64,000 nucleotides of DNA from Phytopythium helicoides (GCA_024867545.1 JANFNE010000083.1:1-64000), one strand, 5' to 3'. Numbered from the stretch's first letter, positions 19,897 to 32,471 are shown. Translations and numbers: made by a program. The notes: generated by a model not told the origin, from the sequence alone.

Positions 19897-20506
19897 CGAC
19901 AGCCGGTGTCGGGCGCGCTGGTGGCTGGCCACTCCGCTTTCCGGAGGATCACCCCACCACACAACTCCAGTCCCCACATCATCAAGGACTCACTCAAGCG
20001 TTTGGGGCTCAAGGATCCGGATAGAGCCGACAGCTTCCGCCAGGACTGTCTGGACGCAATCAGTCGGGCCGGGCGTGTACTCGCCGTGCTCGTGGATCTG
20101 CACATTTCTACCACGGAGCGTCGGTGCGAGAAAAGGCGCATTTACGACAAGCTATCCAGTGTGGCCAACACCCTCAAGGCTGCAGAGACAGTGCTAACGG
20201 AAGGGATCTGAGGCATAGTCAAATCCATTGACAAGCAATTCTTGCCCCATCCCGAGTTTCAGCCAATTGGGCAGATCCTCCGCGAACCCACCGCGCCTCT
20301 ACCGCCTAGACCCGCATTCAAGGCATCAACCCGCGGAACCCATCAACCCGTCAAGGCCCGCAGTCTGCCGGCCAGCAAGTTTCTGAAACCCGGGTCTAAG
20401 CCCGTAAGGGTCGGGATCAACCCGTGAACAAGCCCGCGAAGGCCAAGTCGGTTCAGCTCAAGGCACAGTCTGCTGACACAGCGGACGTAGCCAAGGCTTG
20501 CTAACC
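19897..20506 (+). pseudogene. Decayed ORF upstream of the second gypsy gag
   Basis: One frame reads protein-like sequence (IIKDSLKRLGLKDPDRADSF, ISTTERRCEKRRIYDKLSSV) up to a stop at 20209-20211. It then continues in the same frame to 20427 through a proline-rich stretch (EPTAPLPPRP). No ATG is present. Its position 80-150 bp before gag suggests a first ORF of the same element. Family not recognised. Confidence 0.4.
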
Positions 20507-20581
20507 GCATTACCTGCTAAACCCAATACAAAGTACTTGGTTCATTGACTCTGGTTCCTTTGGAAACAAAATTATTCAGCC

Positions 20582-22936
20582 ATGTCGTCCGAAGAAATGA
20601 AAAATATCCTGGCTAGTCTGGTCAACGCCATGGACCGGTAAACCGTGATCATGAACGCGCTACAATCCTCCGCAAATCAATCGAACTTTAAGCTCGATGG
20701 TTTCAAGTTTCCAACTTACGGAGGTACAATTTCTGAGTCGTTCCAACTGTACGTCGAGCAAGTCGATCAGTACTTTAATGGACGTATGATTCAGTACAAG
20801 GATCACAGCGTCGTGACCCAAATGTTGGCAGTATTGGGAAATACCCTGAGGCATGGAGCCGCCCAGTGGTTTATCATGCAAAAGGCTACCGTGACTAGCG
20901 TAGACGACTTCTTTGCCAAGCTGGAAAAGGAGTTTGTCCCCGCTGATCTTCAAGAGAGACTGCGAGAGCAGATGAACAACCTGAAGGAGAAGAATTGCAA
21001 AGATCTTCCCGACTATGTGAGCAAGTTCCGCCACATTGTTGCTCAGGTCAAGGATATGAGTGTCCTCGACCAAGATTCGATGGATCACTTACACCGCATC
21101 AGCATACGAACCACGTGGAAGCAACCGTTCCTTTGGATGGAATGGATTTTCCTACTACATGGTTCATTGAATGGGATCTGTCCGAGAATCATGACGTGAT
21201 ACTTGGTCAACCGTGGTTCAAAGAGCACAATCCGCAAGTCAACTGGCGTACTCACGAGATTGAGTTACCAGAAGTCGCCACAGTTACTGAAGTAGATGGT
21301 CCGGAGTTTCACCAGAAACTCAACAAAGGAGACTTCGCGGAGCTTTTCCGTGTAAAGGTTACGGAGGTGGATATGAAACCGTTTGATGCACCATCAGAGA
21401 TGCAATAGCTCTTGAAGGAATTCCAAGATGTCTTTCCAGGGGGTCTCCCAGTGGTATGCCGCCAACTCGAGCAGTCAACTTTGAGTTGCAGATGAAGCCA
21501 GACGCTGTCCCAAGCTCGCGTGCCCCGTTCCGCCTATCCAAGGTAGAACAAGATGCACTTCAGGAGTTCGTTGAAGAAAACCTAAAGAAGGGATGGATCG
21601 AAGTATCGAACTCCCCTTGGGTGTCCAACATCTTTGGTATCCCAAAGAAAGACCCCGCGACTGGCAAGTTCCCGAAACGTGCTGAATGGCTGCGTAGTGG
21701 AAATTCGAAGATTCCAATTCGTTGGGTCATTGGCTACCGCTCGTTAACAGCATGTCGGTAATTGCAAAGATACCTTTGCCCTAGATCGAAGATCTTTTCG
21801 ATCGAATGGTGCATTGCGTCGTGTTCTCCTTGATCGATCTCGCGCAAGGATATCATCAAATGATCGTCCACGAGTCAAGTCGTCCTTATACTGCGTTTCG
21901 TACGCACAAGGAAACGTACCAATGGTGTGTCGCACCTATGGGACTCGCTAGTATGCCAGGCATTTGGTCGCGACTGATGCGTGTGCTTTTCGAAAAATAC
22001 GACTTCGTTATCGTATACCTCGACGATATTGGCATCTTCTCTCGAAGCATGGAGGAACATTTCAAGCACGTTCGCATAGTCCTAGAGGCACTACGTAAAG
22101 AAGGTCTTTACGCCCGATTTTCGAAGTGTGCCTTTGGACAAACGTCAATGGAGTTCCTGGGTCATCGAGTATCCGCTGAAGGACTTAGCGTCGACCCACG
22201 AAAGACTGATACCATCGCGCAGTATCCGACACCGACAACTCGTAAAGAACTACTCAGTTTCTTTGGTCTAGCCGGCTACTACAGAAGGTTCATCTGCGAT
22301 TTTGCGAAGATTGCACGCCCACTTCGTGATCTCACCAAACAGGAGACACCGTGGAGTTGGGGGGATGAGCAACAGCAGGCATTTAATGCACTGAAGCTCG
22401 CGTTGCAAAACGCTCCTACCCTCAAACTGCCTGACTTTGGTCATCCGTTTATTGTGACAACGGATGCATCAGGATTCTGCATGGGTGGAGTTCTTTCGCA
22501 ACGGATCAATGGTGAAGATCATCCGATTGCATTCTTCTCAAAGAAACTTGGGCCGTATGAGCAATCATGACCTGTTCACGAGAAAGAGTTGCTTGCAATC
22601 AAGGCTGCGACGGAAAAGTGGCGTCCATATCTGCACAGCCGAAAGTTTGATGTCTATACAGACAGCTCTGCATGCAGTTGGATGCTACACCAGCCGAGGG
22701 TTTCACTCAAGATGGCGCGTTTCTTAACGTTTTTCTCGCAGTATGAGTTTGTGCTGCACCACGTCAAAGGACATTCCAACGTGGTCGCCGATGCCTCATC
22801 GCGTTCGCCGCAAGCAGAGCATAATGACGAGGAGCCGCAAGCCGAACTTGCAGCCTCAGCTCCATCACCGACGCATACGGTGCATAACTGTGATCACCCA
22901 CAGCGCGGTCCAGGCACACGTTCAGTCGGGCGATGA
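20582..22936 (+). pseudogene. Decayed Ty3/gypsy gag-pol remnant
   Basis: The gag start ATG at 20582 is followed by a premature TAA at 20639-20641. The gag domain (FPTYGGTISESFQLYVEQVD) continues to about 21090. An internal deletion and frame change then lead into the protease end (VILGQPWFKEHNPQVNW, near 21200-21250). Stops interrupt the RT entry at about 21406 and 21760. The RT core is readable at 21806-22570 (YLDD near 22010-22025; LTTDASGF start of RNase H near 22460). A TGA at 22568 splits RNase H, which ends near 22800. Integrase is missing. It is plus strand, unrelated in detail to the chromovirus at 410-7905, and dead. Confidence 0.93.
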
Positions 22937-23596
22937 TAGGAACCCCCGCGACGGGTGCTATGGGTCGCAAACGCGGTGGCTCGCGAGGTGGCCTCAGAAG
23001 TCGTGTCATCATTACAGTTGTCATCTCGTCGAAGAGGCAATCCGCCACCACACGGTTGAACTGATTGAAGTGCACCGCATCCTCGTAGTGGGATGGGTCG
23101 ATGATGACGAGTGAGTCGTCGTTCACATGAGTGGTGATGCGCTCCAAGCTTCCGAGCACAACCGGTCGCGACGGAAAGGAGTTGTTCATGTACTTCTGGG
23201 GAAAGACAGCCAGAGGCAAGCGGTTTACAAGCACCTGAGGGAATGTGAAACCCAGCAACCGACACCTGTCGCCAATGGCGAGTGCAAACGGCCGAGCTGA
23301 AGACCCGGAGAGTAGAACTGCGTAGGTCGCGACCTGGCAGGTTATAGCAATGCCGTCCGTCGAACTGTCTAGTGGAGCGATCACCGGCGCAGCGTATAAC
23401 AGTGTCTTCTTCAGACTGGCAAGGTGCTGTGCAGGACTGCGAAAGTGCTCGCGTGTGCTTTCGACAAATCCGACCTCTGCGATGGCTTGGCTTGGATAGT
23501 AGAGCGGGAGTAGCCGTGCGCGCCAAGAAGGCTTGTCAACACGGCCACCGTTTTCAACAGGGAAGACTTGAGCTCTGTGACGTTGGGTCCAGACAT
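22937..23596 (-). pseudogene. Truncated gene of unknown function
   Basis: Starting at the ATG at 23596 (MSGPNVTELK) the minus strand reads a plausible protein for about 35 codons. A frame change near 23490-23510 follows. It then reads on with balanced composition (LVIIDPSHYEDAVHFNQFN, GFTFPQVLVNRLPLAVFP) to about 22937, where it collides with the end of the gypsy remnant; the rest of that frame is only gypsy antisense. A frameshift or a small intron could explain the break. No family recognised. The 281 bp to the kinase gene at 23878 would be a shared divergent promoter. Confidence 0.5.
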
Positions 23597-23877
23597 CGCC
23601 AAAAACTTTTGTATATTAAGGGGGCACCGAAAATGCAAAGCACATTTTTTCCGCGGTGTGGCACCTTGTAGATTTGGCGAGCTCCTACCTGCGGATATGG
23701 TAGAGCTTCTGCTTCCAAATATGGCGTGTTGCAGCTCGCGGTGATGTCGGTGTGACTGCTCAGTCGCGGAGCTTGTGGATTGGGATGAGCGTTCGGGCGA
23801 TCGCAGAGTAGGGTGAAGTTTCGACCAATCACATCTCATCGTCAGGATTTGATGCTTCCTCCCACACAGAGAGATCG
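23597..23877 (+). promoter_or_regulatory. Upstream region of kinase copy 1
   Basis: The stretch ends with GACCAATCACAT...CATCGTCAGGATTTG (about 23823-23853), which is conserved before kinase copy 2 (32411-32446) and contains a CCAAT box and an Inr-like CTCATCGTCAGGATTT. Homology between the two tandem duplicates begins here, near 23815 and 32408. Confidence 0.5.
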
Positions 23878-26800
23878 ATGGAAGATCTCCTGCATGCTGC
23901 TGTGGAGCAGGGTGACCTCGCAGGGGCGAACAAGGCGCTCCAAGGCGGAGCAGACGTCAACATCAAGGACAATGACGGCAATACTGCGCTGGTGAAGGCT
24001 GCTGGGAATGGCAGCTTGAATTTGGTGCGGTATCTCGTGGAGGAGAGAGGCGCGGACGTCAACGTCAAGGACAGGTACGGCGACACTGCAATGCCTATGG
24101 CAGCTTTGAGTGGGCACTTGGAAGTAGTGCGGTATCTCGTGGAGGAGAAAGGAGTGGACGTCAACGTCAAGGACAATGGCGGCAACACTGCGATGGCTAT
24201 GGCAGCTTGGAGTGGCCACTTGGATGTGGTGCGGTATCTCGTGGAGGAGAGAGACGCGGACGTCAACATCAAGGACATGTACGGCAGAACTTTGCTGATG
24301 GTGGCTGCCGAGAGTGGCAAGTTGAATGTGGTGCGGTATCTCGTGGAGGAGAGAGGCGCGGACGTCAACGTCAAGGACAATGACGGCGACACTGCGATGA
24401 TGAAGGCTGCTGAGAGTGGCAACTGGGATGTGGTGCGGTATCTCGTGGACGAGAGAGGCGCGGACGTCAACGTCAAGGACAGGTACGGCAACACTGCGAT
24501 GACTATGGCAGCTAGGGGTGGTCACTTGGATGTGGTGCGGTATCTCGTGGAGGAGAGAGGCGCGGACGTCAACGTCGAGGACAGGTACTGGAACACTGCG
24601 ATGATGAAGGCTGCTATGAATGGCAAGTTGGATGTAGTGCGGTATCTCGTGGAGAGAGAAGTGAACGTCAACGTCAAGAACAAGTATGGCGACACTGCGA
24701 TGATGAAGGCTGCCGAGAGTGGGGAGTTGGATATTGTACGGTATCTCGTGGAGGAGAGAGGCGCGGACGTCAACGTCAAGGACAGGTACTGGAACACTGC
24801 GCTGATGAAGGCTGCTGAGAGTGGAGAGTTGGATATGGTGCGGTATCTCGTGGAGGAGAGAGGCGCGGACGTCGAAATTCAGAACACGAAAACGAAACAG
24901 CGCTATTCCTAGCGACCGTGAAGGGAGACATTGCCATTCGGGACTTCTTACTCAGGCACGTCTCTTCCAACGAAGGCATGGTGAATGTGCAGTCATCTGT
25001 GGAATCACTGAAGTCGTTCTTAACATCGAGAAGCTGGGCGATCTCTCCATTTGATATCGAGCCGGTCGAGTACAATAATATCAAGACCATCGGAGGAGAG
25101 TATCGCGCGAAGTGGTTGGACGCTGATGTCGTTCTCAAATTGTTTGTCCCTGGTGCCTCGGTTTCAACATTTGAGGATGAAGTTACTACATGGCATCAAC
25201 TACGACACCCGAACGTGATCAAGTTGTATGGAGCTTGTGATATTGGTCATTCCTTTTTTGTGCTGGAGTATGCAGGCAATGGGTCGGTGGTCGAGTACCT
25301 CAATGGGTGTAAGAAGAAAGGCGAAAGACAAACACCGTGGAAGCTACTGTATCAAGCATCGTTAGGCCTCGCGTATCTGCACGAGCGCGGAATCATCCAT
25401 GGGAACCTGCGAAGCAGTAATGTGTTGGTTGGAAGCGATGGCGTGGCGAAGTTGTCTGATTTTGGTTTGAGCATGTCATCTCGAGACGATTCTGAAGAAA
25501 TGGTATCAAGCAGAGCGGTGTTTGGCTCAGAGCTTTGGCAGGCTCCAGAGCAAATGCATGGTGAAAGAGCATCATTAGCGGAAGATATCTACTCTTTTGG
25601 CCTCTGTATTGTGGCGGCGGTAACTGGAGAAGAGCCATGGGGAGGATATTCTGGTTATGAAAAACTCAAGTGGGATCCCGCGACTGACCCTTATTCGTGG
25701 ACTCGTCCTGCTGATATCGACGAAAACACCAGACTCCTTACATCGCGAATGTGCGCTCAAGATCCTAAGAAACGCGTCACAGCAACAGCAGTTGTTCGAC
25801 TTCTCGAGAAACTCGCTGCAAAGGAAGCCAGCGATCTCCGGCCACCGTCTCAAGACGATGATATCAAGAGTAACGTGGACGAGTACAAGGACGGAGAACT
25901 GACTCAACTTTTAGCGAGGATTCGGGATCAAATATTGTCGCAGCATTCCAAGTACGAGTTCGTGCTGCATGAAATCGAAGCGATCCAGAAGCAACTCGCA
26001 CAAGAAACCCGGTCTTTGAAGCTACTCGAGGCATATCGCTTGCTCCTCGTCGACTTGGACGGTGTTCTCCAGTCAGGATCACTTGGGAACCGCGTGGTCG
26101 CGTTGTCCTCGACCAGAGCGGCTGGCAGCAACTTGACCGTCTTTAAACGTCGCATCGACGAACTGTGGATGCTACTTGATGCCTCTCGAGTTGTTGATGA
26201 GGAACGAGAGCACCACTGGGATATGCAGCGCAAGAATCAGCTCGAGTTGTTCGTGTCGGATGTATCACAGACGGTGGCAGTTCTGAGCGAGTTGGATGAC
26301 GAAGAGGAGCGGACCACGTTGATGACATTGCTGAAGTTGGAATTGGATATTCATGCGTCTAAGTACACTGAGAGTCTGCTCGAAGTGATAAAGAAGGCGT
26401 ACGACGATTGTTATCAAGGCGAGTGGAAGAGCGTTGTGACGACTGTTCCTGCGTGGTATCTCCCGTGGCACGAGCTTGTGATTAACCGGAGGGAGAAGCT
26501 CGGTGAGGGCGGATTTGGCGATGTGTATAAAGCAAAATGGCTGGACTCGGAGGTGGTTGTGAAGGAGGTGAGGAAGCTTGCATCAGCCAACAGCGGCTCT
26601 TTCGCATCGACTTGGTCTCAGAGTGTGTCACAGTCTGAACCAAAGACTGAAGTGAAGGCAACCACTGACAATGTTGAATTCCGGAAAAAGAGGGAAGAAC
26701 GCCGTAAGTTGTTCGAGCAAGAAGTGAACGTCTGGTTTGGACTGAGTCACCCGCATGTGATTCGTTTGTTTGGAGCATGCCATGTTGGAACGCCATTCTT

Positions 26801-27782
26801 TGCATGTGAGTATGCTAGCGGTGGGTCGCTGGACAAATACCTGCGAGAGCATCCTGAAGAGCTGTGGCCAAAACTCTTTGAGGCAGCACTTGGTGTGCAG
26901 TACCTGCATTCACGTGGTATTATCCATGGAGACCTCAAATGCAACAATATCATGATTGGTAACGATGAGAAGGCTAAAGTGACGGACTTTGGTCTGAGTT
27001 CGTTTGAGGAAGCGAGTGAAGTCAAGTTGAGTGGTGCATTGCAGTGGGTGGCGCCTGAGTGCATCGAGAGTGGTGCCTCGAAGCTATCGTTTGCGTCGGA
27101 TGTGTATTCTTTGGGTATGTGCATCGTGGAGGCGCTTCGAGTGGTCGAGGACGATTGTCGTTGGCCATATCCATGGTACGATGATGACCGTATTACTGTT
27201 AAGGTCAAGGTGGTCGATCGACATGAGTTGCCCTCACGTCCTCGGTTGTGCACGGATGAGCAATGGCAGTTGGTGGAGCGAATGTGTGCGCACGACCCAG
27301 ACAAACGAATCAAGATCAGCACTGTGGTGGACGAGCTTGCGATTCTTGCACGAGGCAATGTGGCTTGCGATGACGAAGAGGTTGAGCCGGAACCGTCAAA
27401 GGAGATCACAGAAATGAAGGACCTGTCAAAGGTGATCGCTGAAATGAAGAGCCAATGCGACCAATTCTACGATAGCGCTACGTCACACAATCGGAAAGTC
27501 CTGTACCAAGTTTACGCGTTGCTGTGGGAGCGGCTGGCGGACCATATGCATGGCACTGAGTGCCTTGGGCCTCTCATTGAACGAGCTCGAAAGAGTACGC
27601 TGACGCTTCAGGAGGAGAAGAATACAGTATTCGCATTCACGGAGGTAGCACTGCGGGGATACGCATTGCATCGCAATCTGGATAAGGTGATTGAAGCGCA
27701 GATGTGGGCAGCGGACAAACTGCATTGGAGAGAGGAGTGTTGGAAGCTGCTGGCAAGCCAGGCAATATCGCGATGTGATTAA
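23878..27782 (+). pseudogene. Ankyrin repeat - pseudokinase - TKL kinase, copy 1, one-base frameshift
   Basis: From ATG 23878 about nine 33-35-aa ankyrin repeats (VVRYLVEERGADVNVKD) are read until a stop at 24910-24912. Compared with copy 2 one base is missing near 24889-24894. The rest of the gene is open in the next frame from there to 27782. Corrected length would be about 1300 aa. The first kinase-like domain has HGNLRSSN in place of HRDLKxxN, so it lacks the catalytic Asp. The second has GEGGFGDVY, the VVVKEV lysine, HGDLKCNN, DFG and APE and looks active. A helical linker separates them. A frameshift in the read or assembly, or a split into two proteins, cannot be excluded. Confidence 0.88.
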
Positions 27783-27818
27783 TACGACGGTGCCAATGTT
27801 CGTCTATATATCCAGTTC

Positions 27819-28140
27819 ATGACTGGGATCATCGAGCACGTTCTTCATATATTCAAGGAGGACGCTGACCCCGAGTGCATGGTTCTCGAGGTGGAAGCCA
27901 AATTTGTCAAGTGTGTTTGTTCGAATAGTGTGATGGACTTTGTGATTCGGCGAGGAAAGAGGGTTGTGCATTGTCGAGGGCAAGGACGAGAAGTTCAGCA
28001 AAGGTTCAGCGCAGAACGTGCTGGCAATGGAGGTGATCGCGGGCATCAGTGAGGAGAGTGTACACAGTGTGATGACAAACTTCATCGAATGGCAGTTCCA
28101 GCTAATGGGATGGCTACAACGATCGCTGGTCGTCTTTACG
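27819..28140 (+). pseudogene. Possible CRN-type nuclease-like remnant, copy 1
   Basis: Two plus-strand frames together read a domain resembling the oomycete Crinkler C-terminal region related to restriction endonucleases. It has IIEHVLHIFKEDADPECMV, then a VEGK phrase (compare VEAK), GSAQNVLAMEVI and VMTNFIEWQFQ. A frame change near 27960 breaks it. It starts 36 bp after the kinase stop. The assignment rests on pattern memory only. Confidence 0.35.
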
Positions 28141-28150
28141 CTGTCCTCGT

Positions 28151-29782
28151 CTAAATCACCTCATTGCAGAGTGGGCACGCACAACGCACACGCAACCGAC
28201 TGCTTAAGCACTGAGGGTGAAACTCGTGATCACATGGAGTGATCACAGTCTGCGCGGCCGGTAACTTCTCGGTGCAGATCATGCAGTTGCTGATGCCGTC
28301 TTCAGTCTCAGGGAACGGACAAACTGGGAGCGCACCTTGTAGCCCAAGAGTTGCTTCGCAATTAGCTGACCCGCCGCCAGCAGGCGGTTCGTTTGGCTCG
28401 CGAGCTCTGCGGCGTTGCTCCCGTCGGGTACCAGCTGCACGTTGCGCAAGCACACGCTGGAGCAGCTACTCGTAGGTTGCGCACAAGCACGATCCCGCAG
28501 TCCTGGAGCAACAGGTGATGCAACAGAGACCCATCAAGCGAGAGGTCCAGATCAAGGCAACCCGCGATGGTCACGTGCTCCAAGTTGCTCAGCGGGAAGT
28601 CCAGCTCGTACAGTACGGAGCAGTCCTTGACCTGGAGCACCTTCACGCCGTACACCTCCCTCACCGATTCTAGATGCGAGCAGCTATCGATGATCAGCGT
28701 TTCAAGAATGTACAGGTTGGACAAGAATGCGAACTCGTGGCAGTTCTTCACCTGCAAAGTGTCGAGGTTGTACACGCTTCCGATCGTCTCTACGGTCGAG
28801 CAGTCGCGCACAATAAGCTTCGCCGCGTACCAGTCCGATATGTGGGTTATGTTGTTGTTGCCGATCAGCTCGATACTCCGCTTGGCGTGGCAGAACGGAG
28901 GCATACGATGCGGGCGGAAGTCGATTGACTCGAACGAGAAGCAGTGTTCTTCCAACACAAACTCCGTCGTGTACGAACTCACGCCCACCGCCGACAGCAT
29001 CGGGCAGCGACTCAGCCGAATGGACTGCGCGTCCAGCTGAGGCAGCGTTGACAGCCCGAAGCAGTAGCTAATGTCGACGGATCTCGTGAGCACACCAGCC
29101 ACGATCGTCAGGCTGTTACAGCGCGTCAGAACGGTCGACTCCGCCGACCCGCCCAGCAGCTCGTTTAACCCATCGCAGGCCGACACCGAGAGGCGGTTCG
29201 TCACGTGTACGTTGGTCAACATTTGCAGCGCATGGCACTCCTCCACCTCCAGACTCTCCAGGTCCGGGGAAAACCATCTATTGTCATGATGTCGCAGCTC
29301 CGCAAAGTGATGCGCTTCACAACAGAGCTGCCCACGAGCAGCGTGCCAGGGTGCAAGCCCTGCACGTCGATCAGCGTCAAAATGAGTGCAGCCGGATGAT
29401 CGCGCGGTTCAGGCGGAAGGAGAGACAACGCGCACGGAACTGCTCGATGGTCACAGTGGGCGCGTGGGGTGCGTACACATCGTTGATCTCTGGCGTGTTC
29501 TTGAGACGGATCGACTTCAGGGCCGTACTGTTACAGACCTCCAGACTCACCGAGAAGGACTTGATCGAGCACATTACCCCGTTGTCGCTCACCGTTAGAC
29601 TGGAGCGCTCGGTATTTGGAGATCTTGCGCACAAAGGTATCATGGAGTGTAAGAACAGACAGGACAGCGCAGCAGGATATGGACTTGAGCGAGGTGGTGC
29701 ACTTGCTAGAGAAGACTATCATATAATCAATGCTGCGTGTATCAATATGGGTGGTAAAATAGTAGATCTTACAGTCAAACAT
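28151..29782 (-). pseudogene. LRR-RING protein gene, copy 1, frame-broken
   Basis: Minus-strand frames read repeats of the form L-x-V/I-x-x-C-x-x-L-x-x-V (LQVKNCHEFAFLSN, LIIDSCSHLESV), about 20 aa each, from about 29700 to 28480. A C-terminal RING-H2 finger follows (CMICTEKLPAAQTVITPCDH, then HPQC and CPLC, 28151-28270). Frame changes occur near 29600, 29268, 28470 and, by a 7-nt loss relative to copy 2, near 28295. A RING finger would make it an E3 ubiquitin ligase with an LRR substrate domain. The Trp before the last Cys pair is Arg here. Several breaks are shared with copy 2, so they predate the duplication. Confidence 0.65.
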
Positions 29783-30163
29783 TATGCCGTGCTATGCACG
29801 GGAAAGCCTTGGATTTACTTGCAAAGTTACGGTATTGTGCATCCGGCTCACCTCGCTCGCTCCTTCTCGGACGATGAAGACCTTCATGACAATTGCGATA
29901 ACCAGTGTTGATTCTGCTATTACTAGAGGGTTTGTCAATGCTAGACGTGCTGGTTGGTGTAGCTAGTTGCGAACCTTTCACCAGTCCCTCTGCATATATG
30001 GTCGTCTGGCTTGCAGCTCGAATAGCACCTTGGACACAATTGTGGGTCACGCCCAGAGGATGGCCTCATCGATGGCCACTTCAACGTACCCAAGCCGAAG
30101 CGCCGGTTACCACTCGCGCAACAACTCTGCTGTCGACGCCGGAGGAGACTCCGCTTCCCACCG
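29783..30163. other. Intergenic segment, duplication copy 1
   Basis: Short minus-strand ORFs (for example 29775-30050) have no recognisable domain. The segment is nearly identical to 40289-40679, apart from 10 bases present only in copy 2 near 40370. Confidence 0.5.
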
Positions 30164-32357
30164 TCAATCATCCCTTGAGCCACCCACACCGCCCATGCCG
30201 CTCGTCAAAGGCACCGAGTCGCCACGGACGCCGCTCAAGTCGCTCCCGTCTGGCACAGACACCGAGTCACCGCCGCTAGAGGTGCTAGCATCGTCGGCAA
30301 TCGTCACAACGCCGGAGGTGCTTCCCATTGAGGCACCGCTAACGATGCTAGCGCCGCCGGATGCACCACTGCTGCGACCGCCAGCGCTTGACACAGGCAT
30401 CGACCCACTCGCGCGTCTAGCACAAGTGGTGCGAGTCGCGCCACTTGTGCTAGACGCTGCCGCAGACGACGACCCCAACGACACGTCGCCGCTGCTCGTG
30501 CTACCGACTCCGCTCGCCACCGCCACGCTTTCTCCAAGTTGACTTCCAGAGCCGCCTGACACCGAGATGACGCCACCCGCTTGGCTCCCAGCAGAAGGAC
30601 AGCCACTCAGAGCTGCACGCCACCGGCCGCCGTGCTCGCCGACGCCGTGCTCGCAGAGCTCGCGCCGCAAGAGATCAAGACTTCTCCGGCAGCGCCCGTC
30701 GAGCTCGAGCCTCCAAACACAGCCATGCGACCACCGTCTGCAATGGACGAGCCCACCGACACGGCAATGGCGCCGGCAGAGGCACTGCTCACTGACCCAC
30801 TCGACAGCGTCACCGTGCCGGAGCTCGCGCCGGTCGCGCTTGACACGAACACACCACCGCTCGTCGTCGAGCTCGCGCCACTCGACACACGCACCGAGGC
30901 GCCGGCAGTCGAAGAGCTTGTACCACCCGACACACTCACGTCGCCGCCGATCGATCCAGCGCCGACAGACACCGACAAAGACCCGCCAGTGCCGACAGAC
31001 ACTGAGCTGCTCGCGCCGCCAGAGAAAGTCACGTTTCCTCCAGACAGACCGCCAGACCCGCCAGATACGCTCGCCACACCGCCAGAAGCAGTCGTGGACG
31101 CACCCGACGAGATCGACACCGATCCGGACGCACCACCAGATGCAGAGCCGCTTGAAACACGCACCACTCCGCTCTCCACAGCCCACGTCACAGCAATTGA
31201 ACCCACGCTCACCGCGCCGCTTGTCGTCGACTCGACGACGCACCACTCGACGACGCACCACTCGACGACGCACCACTCGACAGAGAGATGGACGCGCCGC
31301 TGCTGCTCACGGAAGATCCGCCCGCAATCTCGATCTTGCCGGCAACAGACCATGTCGATGATCTGCTTGCAATACACCCAGACCCCCTCGACACGCCAGA
31401 GTCGCCGCTCGTCACGGTCACGTTGCCGACGCTGCTACTGCTGCTGCTCGCAGCGCCGTGCGCCGAGATCAACACCGAGCCGCTCGTCGACAAGCCATCG
31501 CCATTCGCAAAGACACAGAGCTGTCAACAGAGCCGGACGATGACCAGCCATTCACCGTCACATTGCCACCCACGCCCTGCGCGTTGCTGGAGCCGAGGAT
31601 CTTCACAGACTGCGCCGCACTCGCGCTGCCCACCGATTCGCCCTGCACCAATACGTCGCTGCCGACGTTGCTTCCCTGGATGATACGGATACCACCTCCA
31701 GAGCCGCTTGACACGAGCACCGCACCAGACAAACCGCTGCTCGAGTTGCCGCTTGACACGCTCACGTCACCGCCAGCGCCGCTCGACGAAGAACCGCCGA
31801 ACACACGCACAGAGCCACCAGAGCCGCTCGACGACGACACACCACCGCTCACAGACACAATGCCAGACGACCCGCTCGCAGAGTCGCCTCCGCTCGCCAA
31901 CACAGAGCCCACCAGCCGCCGATGTGCTAGAGCCGCCGCCAACGCGTACAGCGCCGCCGACAGACGTCGCGCTGGATCCACTGCTCACCAACACTTCGCC
32001 CGACGCACCATCCACAGTCGAGCCAGCCTGCACTCAAACCGCACCCGACACGCTGCTTCCTGATGACACGGCGCTAGACAAGGACACGTCGCCGCAGCCA
32101 GAAACACCCGATCCGCTCGACACCGACACGGAACCTCCCGTTGACTGACCGCTTCCGCTGCCATAAACAGCCACAGAACCGGCAGACGACACGCCGACCG
32201 AGCTGCCGCTGCTACTGCTTGTGCTCACAGACTCGCCCGACACCACCGTCGCAGCGAACGACAATGAGCTTGTTGGCATGCCTATCACCTTGTGTCGGCA
32301 ATAACCAGGCTTCAAGTCGGGCACATCAACTTGTGAATCCAGAGCTTCTCCGTGCAT
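30164..32357 (-). pseudogene. Gly/Ser/Val repeat protein gene, copy 1, broken
   Basis: From ATG 32357 the minus strand encodes imperfect 20-25-aa repeats of the type GGxVxVSSGxSS (GGSVSVSSGSGVSG, GGDVSVSGGTSS). Alternating Val and Gly/Ser turns suggest a beta-solenoid, perhaps a secreted or surface fibre. TGA at 32034-32036 replaces CGA of copy 2, and frameshifts follow near 31920 and 31490 and elsewhere. The last readable piece ends at 30164. No signal peptide is obvious. The extreme codon regularity creates long spurious plus-strand ORFs rich in Pro and Thr. Family unknown. Confidence 0.6.
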
Positions 32358-32471
32358 AGCACGGCATTAGGCTAACGAAGTCAGCGTGCTTCAGTTCAAC
32401 CTTGTGTAGAGTTTCAACCAATCACATTGCATCGTCAGGATTTGCTTCTTCGCCCTCGCTCCAAGAACGCC
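32358..32471 (+). promoter_or_regulatory. Short divergent intergenic region before kinase copy 2
   Basis: Only 114 bp separate the starts of the Gly/Ser repeat gene (minus) and kinase copy 2 (plus). It contains AACCAATCACATTGCATCGTC, the counterpart of the element upstream of copy 1. Confidence 0.45.

Noticed and set aside
30567..31543. Plus-strand Pro/Thr-rich and Arg/Ser-rich ORFs opposite the Gly/Ser repeat gene (also 41276-42289)
   Set aside because: They are most easily explained as shadows of the GGxVxVSSG frame, although strand choice rests on repeat regularity and not on expression.
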